Of a stretch of DNA of 6,218 bases, positions 5,272-6,218 are shown one piece after another. A model generated the notes under the pieces. It made no database searches, was not told the origin of the DNA, and saw nothing but the letters and a program-made list of their open reading frames with translations. The position numbers were made by a program, and so were the translations under genes. Source of the DNA: an uncultured Bacilli bacterium. GTDB lineage: Bacteria; Bacillota_I; Bacilli_A; RF39; UBA660. The stretch covers positions 1 through 6,218 of the forward strand of contig CANRMU010000059.1 in NCBI GenBank assembly GCA_947631895.1, read 5' to 3'. Each line of letters opens with the position of its first letter. Position 1 is the first letter of the stretch.

Positions 5272-5968
5272 TTGGTTATTTGATTATCCTAATTTAAAAT
5301 TATATCAATATGATAATGCTTTTAAATTTTCTTTAGATTCAATTTTATTAGCTGAATTTGCTGAGATTAGAAAAAATGAAAATAAAATTTTAGATTTATG
5401 TACAGGAAATGGGGTAATTCCAACAATTTTAAGTTGGAAAACAAATAAAAAAATCGTGGGGATTGAACTCCAAAAAGATATTTATGATTTAGCGATTCTT
5501 TCTTTAAAAGAAAATAATTTAGAAGATAAAATAACTTATATTTGTGATGATATAAAAAATGTTGGTAATTATTTTAAGGAAGAAAGCTTTGATGTTATTC
5601 TTTGTAATCCTCCTTATTTTCCTTATCATAGTGATAAACATGTTAATCAAAATGATTTAAAGAAAATTGCAAGACATGAAATATTTATAAATTTAAAATC
5701 CATATTAGAAATAGCTAGTAAAATGTTACATACTAAAGGACGTTTTTATTTAGTGCATATTCCTGAACGTTTAGATGAAATTTTATTTTTAGCACATCAA
5801 TATAATCTTGCTGCTAAAGAAATTCAACTAATTTATTCTAAAGAAGGGGAAGATGCAACAATGGTGTTAATAAGTTTTATGAAAGATGGAAAATTTGGTG
5901 TTAAGGTAAGAAGTGGAATAAATATTAGTAAATTAACTACATATCAAAATTTATTTAGAAAGGATTGA
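5255..5968 (+). CDS. trmN6: tRNA1(Val) (adenine-N6)-methyltransferase TrmN6 family (YabB)
   Basis: This 237-residue class I SAM-dependent methyltransferase has motif I ILDLCTGNGVIP (45-56), the motif II acidic residue in VGIELQ (E71), and motif IV CNPPYF (117-122). The last is the active site of N6-adenine and N5-glutamine methyltransferases. The N-terminal FKFSLDSILLAEF (23-35) and the RHEI (140-143) are typical of the YabB/TrmN6 group, whose E. coli member methylates A37 of tRNA1(Val). Gene order (ricT then yabB, without yabA) supports the call. ATG 5255 is the only start codon in frame near the N-terminus and lies within the last 17 bases of ricT. Its own ribosome-binding site is poor (AAGGA at 5236-5240, 14 bases away), so coupled translation is likely. 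Exact tRNA target not shown by sequence. Confidence 0.9.
   Translation: MKKELNWLFDYPNLKLYQYDNAFKFSLDSILLAEFAEIRKNENKILDLCTGNGVIPTILSWKTNKKIVGIELQKDIYDLAILSLKENNLEDKITYICDDIKNVGNYFKEESFDVILCNPPYFPYHSDKHVNQNDLKKIARHEIFINLKSILEIASKMLHTKGRFYLVHIPERLDEILFLAHQYNLAAKEIQLIYSKEGEDATMVLISFMKDGKFGVKVRSGINISKLTTYQNLFRKD
5261..5266 (+). promoter_or_regulatory. Strong Shine-Dalgarno-like motif inside the ricT/trmN6 overlap
   Basis: AAGGAG is the best ribosome-binding match of this region but sits downstream of the trmN6 ATG. No in-frame ATG, GTG or TTG follows at a usable distance. The TTG at 5272 is in another frame and meets TGA three codons on. The motif may hold ribosomes that finish ricT near 5269 and help re-initiation at 5255, or it may be chance. 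Confidence 0.35.
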
Positions 5969-5973
5969 TAAAT

Positions 5974-6218
5974 GTGAAACTAATAGTAGCGTTAGGTAAT
6001 GTTGGTAAAGAATATTTAAATACAAGACATAATATTGGTTTTATGGTTGCTGATAATTTTGAAGAAAATTATACATTGGAAAAAAAATTTCAAGCTTATG
6101 TTTATCAAGGGGAATATCAAAATAATAAATACATGATTATAAAACCAACAACTTATATGAATTTATCGGGGATAGCAGTTAGTCTTGTTGTAAACTATTA
6201 TCATATTGATATTGAAGA
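5974..6218 (+). CDS. pth: Peptidyl-tRNA hydrolase, 5' part (cut by window end)
   Basis: Pth cleaves the ester bond of peptidyl-tRNAs that drop off ribosomes and so recycles tRNA; it is essential in most bacteria. The visible 81 residues begin MKLIVALGNVGKEY (GTG start). They contain the catalytic histidine in TRHNIGF (H19), N9 and Y14 of the tRNA-binding pocket, and KPTTYMNLSG (57-66) with the conserved M62/N63 pair. The family motif GLGNPG reads ALGNVG here, so the usual proline is valine. GTG 5974 is preceded by AAAGGA ending at 5964, nine bases away. An ATG at 5972 is followed at once by TGA. The gene starts five bases after the trmN6 stop, so it is the last visible member of the same operon. 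About 100 residues are expected beyond the window. Confidence 0.95.
   Translation, partial: MKLIVALGNVGKEYLNTRHNIGFMVADNFEENYTLEKKFQAYVYQGEYQNNKYMIIKPTTYMNLSGIAVSLVVNYYHIDIE

Noticed and set aside
393..5968. Mycoplasma-type code with TGA as tryptophan
   Set aside because: holB and trmN6 both end at TGA exactly where the next gene begins, and tryptophan is TGG throughout.

Overview
This is a very AT-rich stretch of a low-GC Gram-positive chromosome in which every gene lies on the + strand. The gene content and order (tadA, dnaX, ybaB/ebfC, recR, bofA-like, holB, ricT, trmN6, pth) follow the origin-proximal part of the Bacillus subtilis chromosome in condensed form. TGA ends holB and trmN6, and tryptophan is encoded by TGG. 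The organism therefore uses the standard bacterial code, not the mycoplasma code. The low GC, the short SRP RNA, the compact proteins and the abbreviated gene order suggest an uncultured Mollicutes-like or Erysipelotrichia/RF39-type member of the Bacilli. That placement is an inference.

Bases 1-260 carry no gene. They hold two full copies and one partial copy of a tandem repeat of about 114 bp. Each copy contains a perfect 16-bp parS site, the centromere-like binding site of ParB/Spo0J. The third copy stops a few bases before a sigma-A-type promoter (263-291), which drives a short 4.5S-type signal recognition particle RNA (about 298-372). The closing helix of this RNA runs straight into eight T residues and can act as its own terminator.

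Bases 393-3387 hold tadA (tRNA adenosine deaminase), dnaX (clamp-loader gamma/tau), ybaB/ebfC and recR (recombination mediator). dnaX probably has its own extended -10 promoter. ybaB and recR overlap by one base. A putative intrinsic terminator overlaps the stop codon of recR.

Bases 3428-6218 hold a second close-packed group: a small BofA-family membrane protein, holB (clamp-loader delta prime), ricT/yaaT (PSP1-domain iron-sulfur protein), trmN6/yabB (tRNA N6-adenine methyltransferase) and the 5' part of pth (peptidyl-tRNA hydrolase), which runs off the end. Compared with B. subtilis, tmk (next to holB) and yabA (between ricT and trmN6) are missing.

The genes are housekeeping: replication (dnaX, holB), repair (recR), tRNA modification and recycling (tadA, trmN6, pth), RNA-decay control (ricT) and protein targeting (SRP RNA). 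I see no new multi-gene system. The most unusual element is the tandem parS array directly upstream of the SRP RNA promoter. It may continue beyond the left edge.
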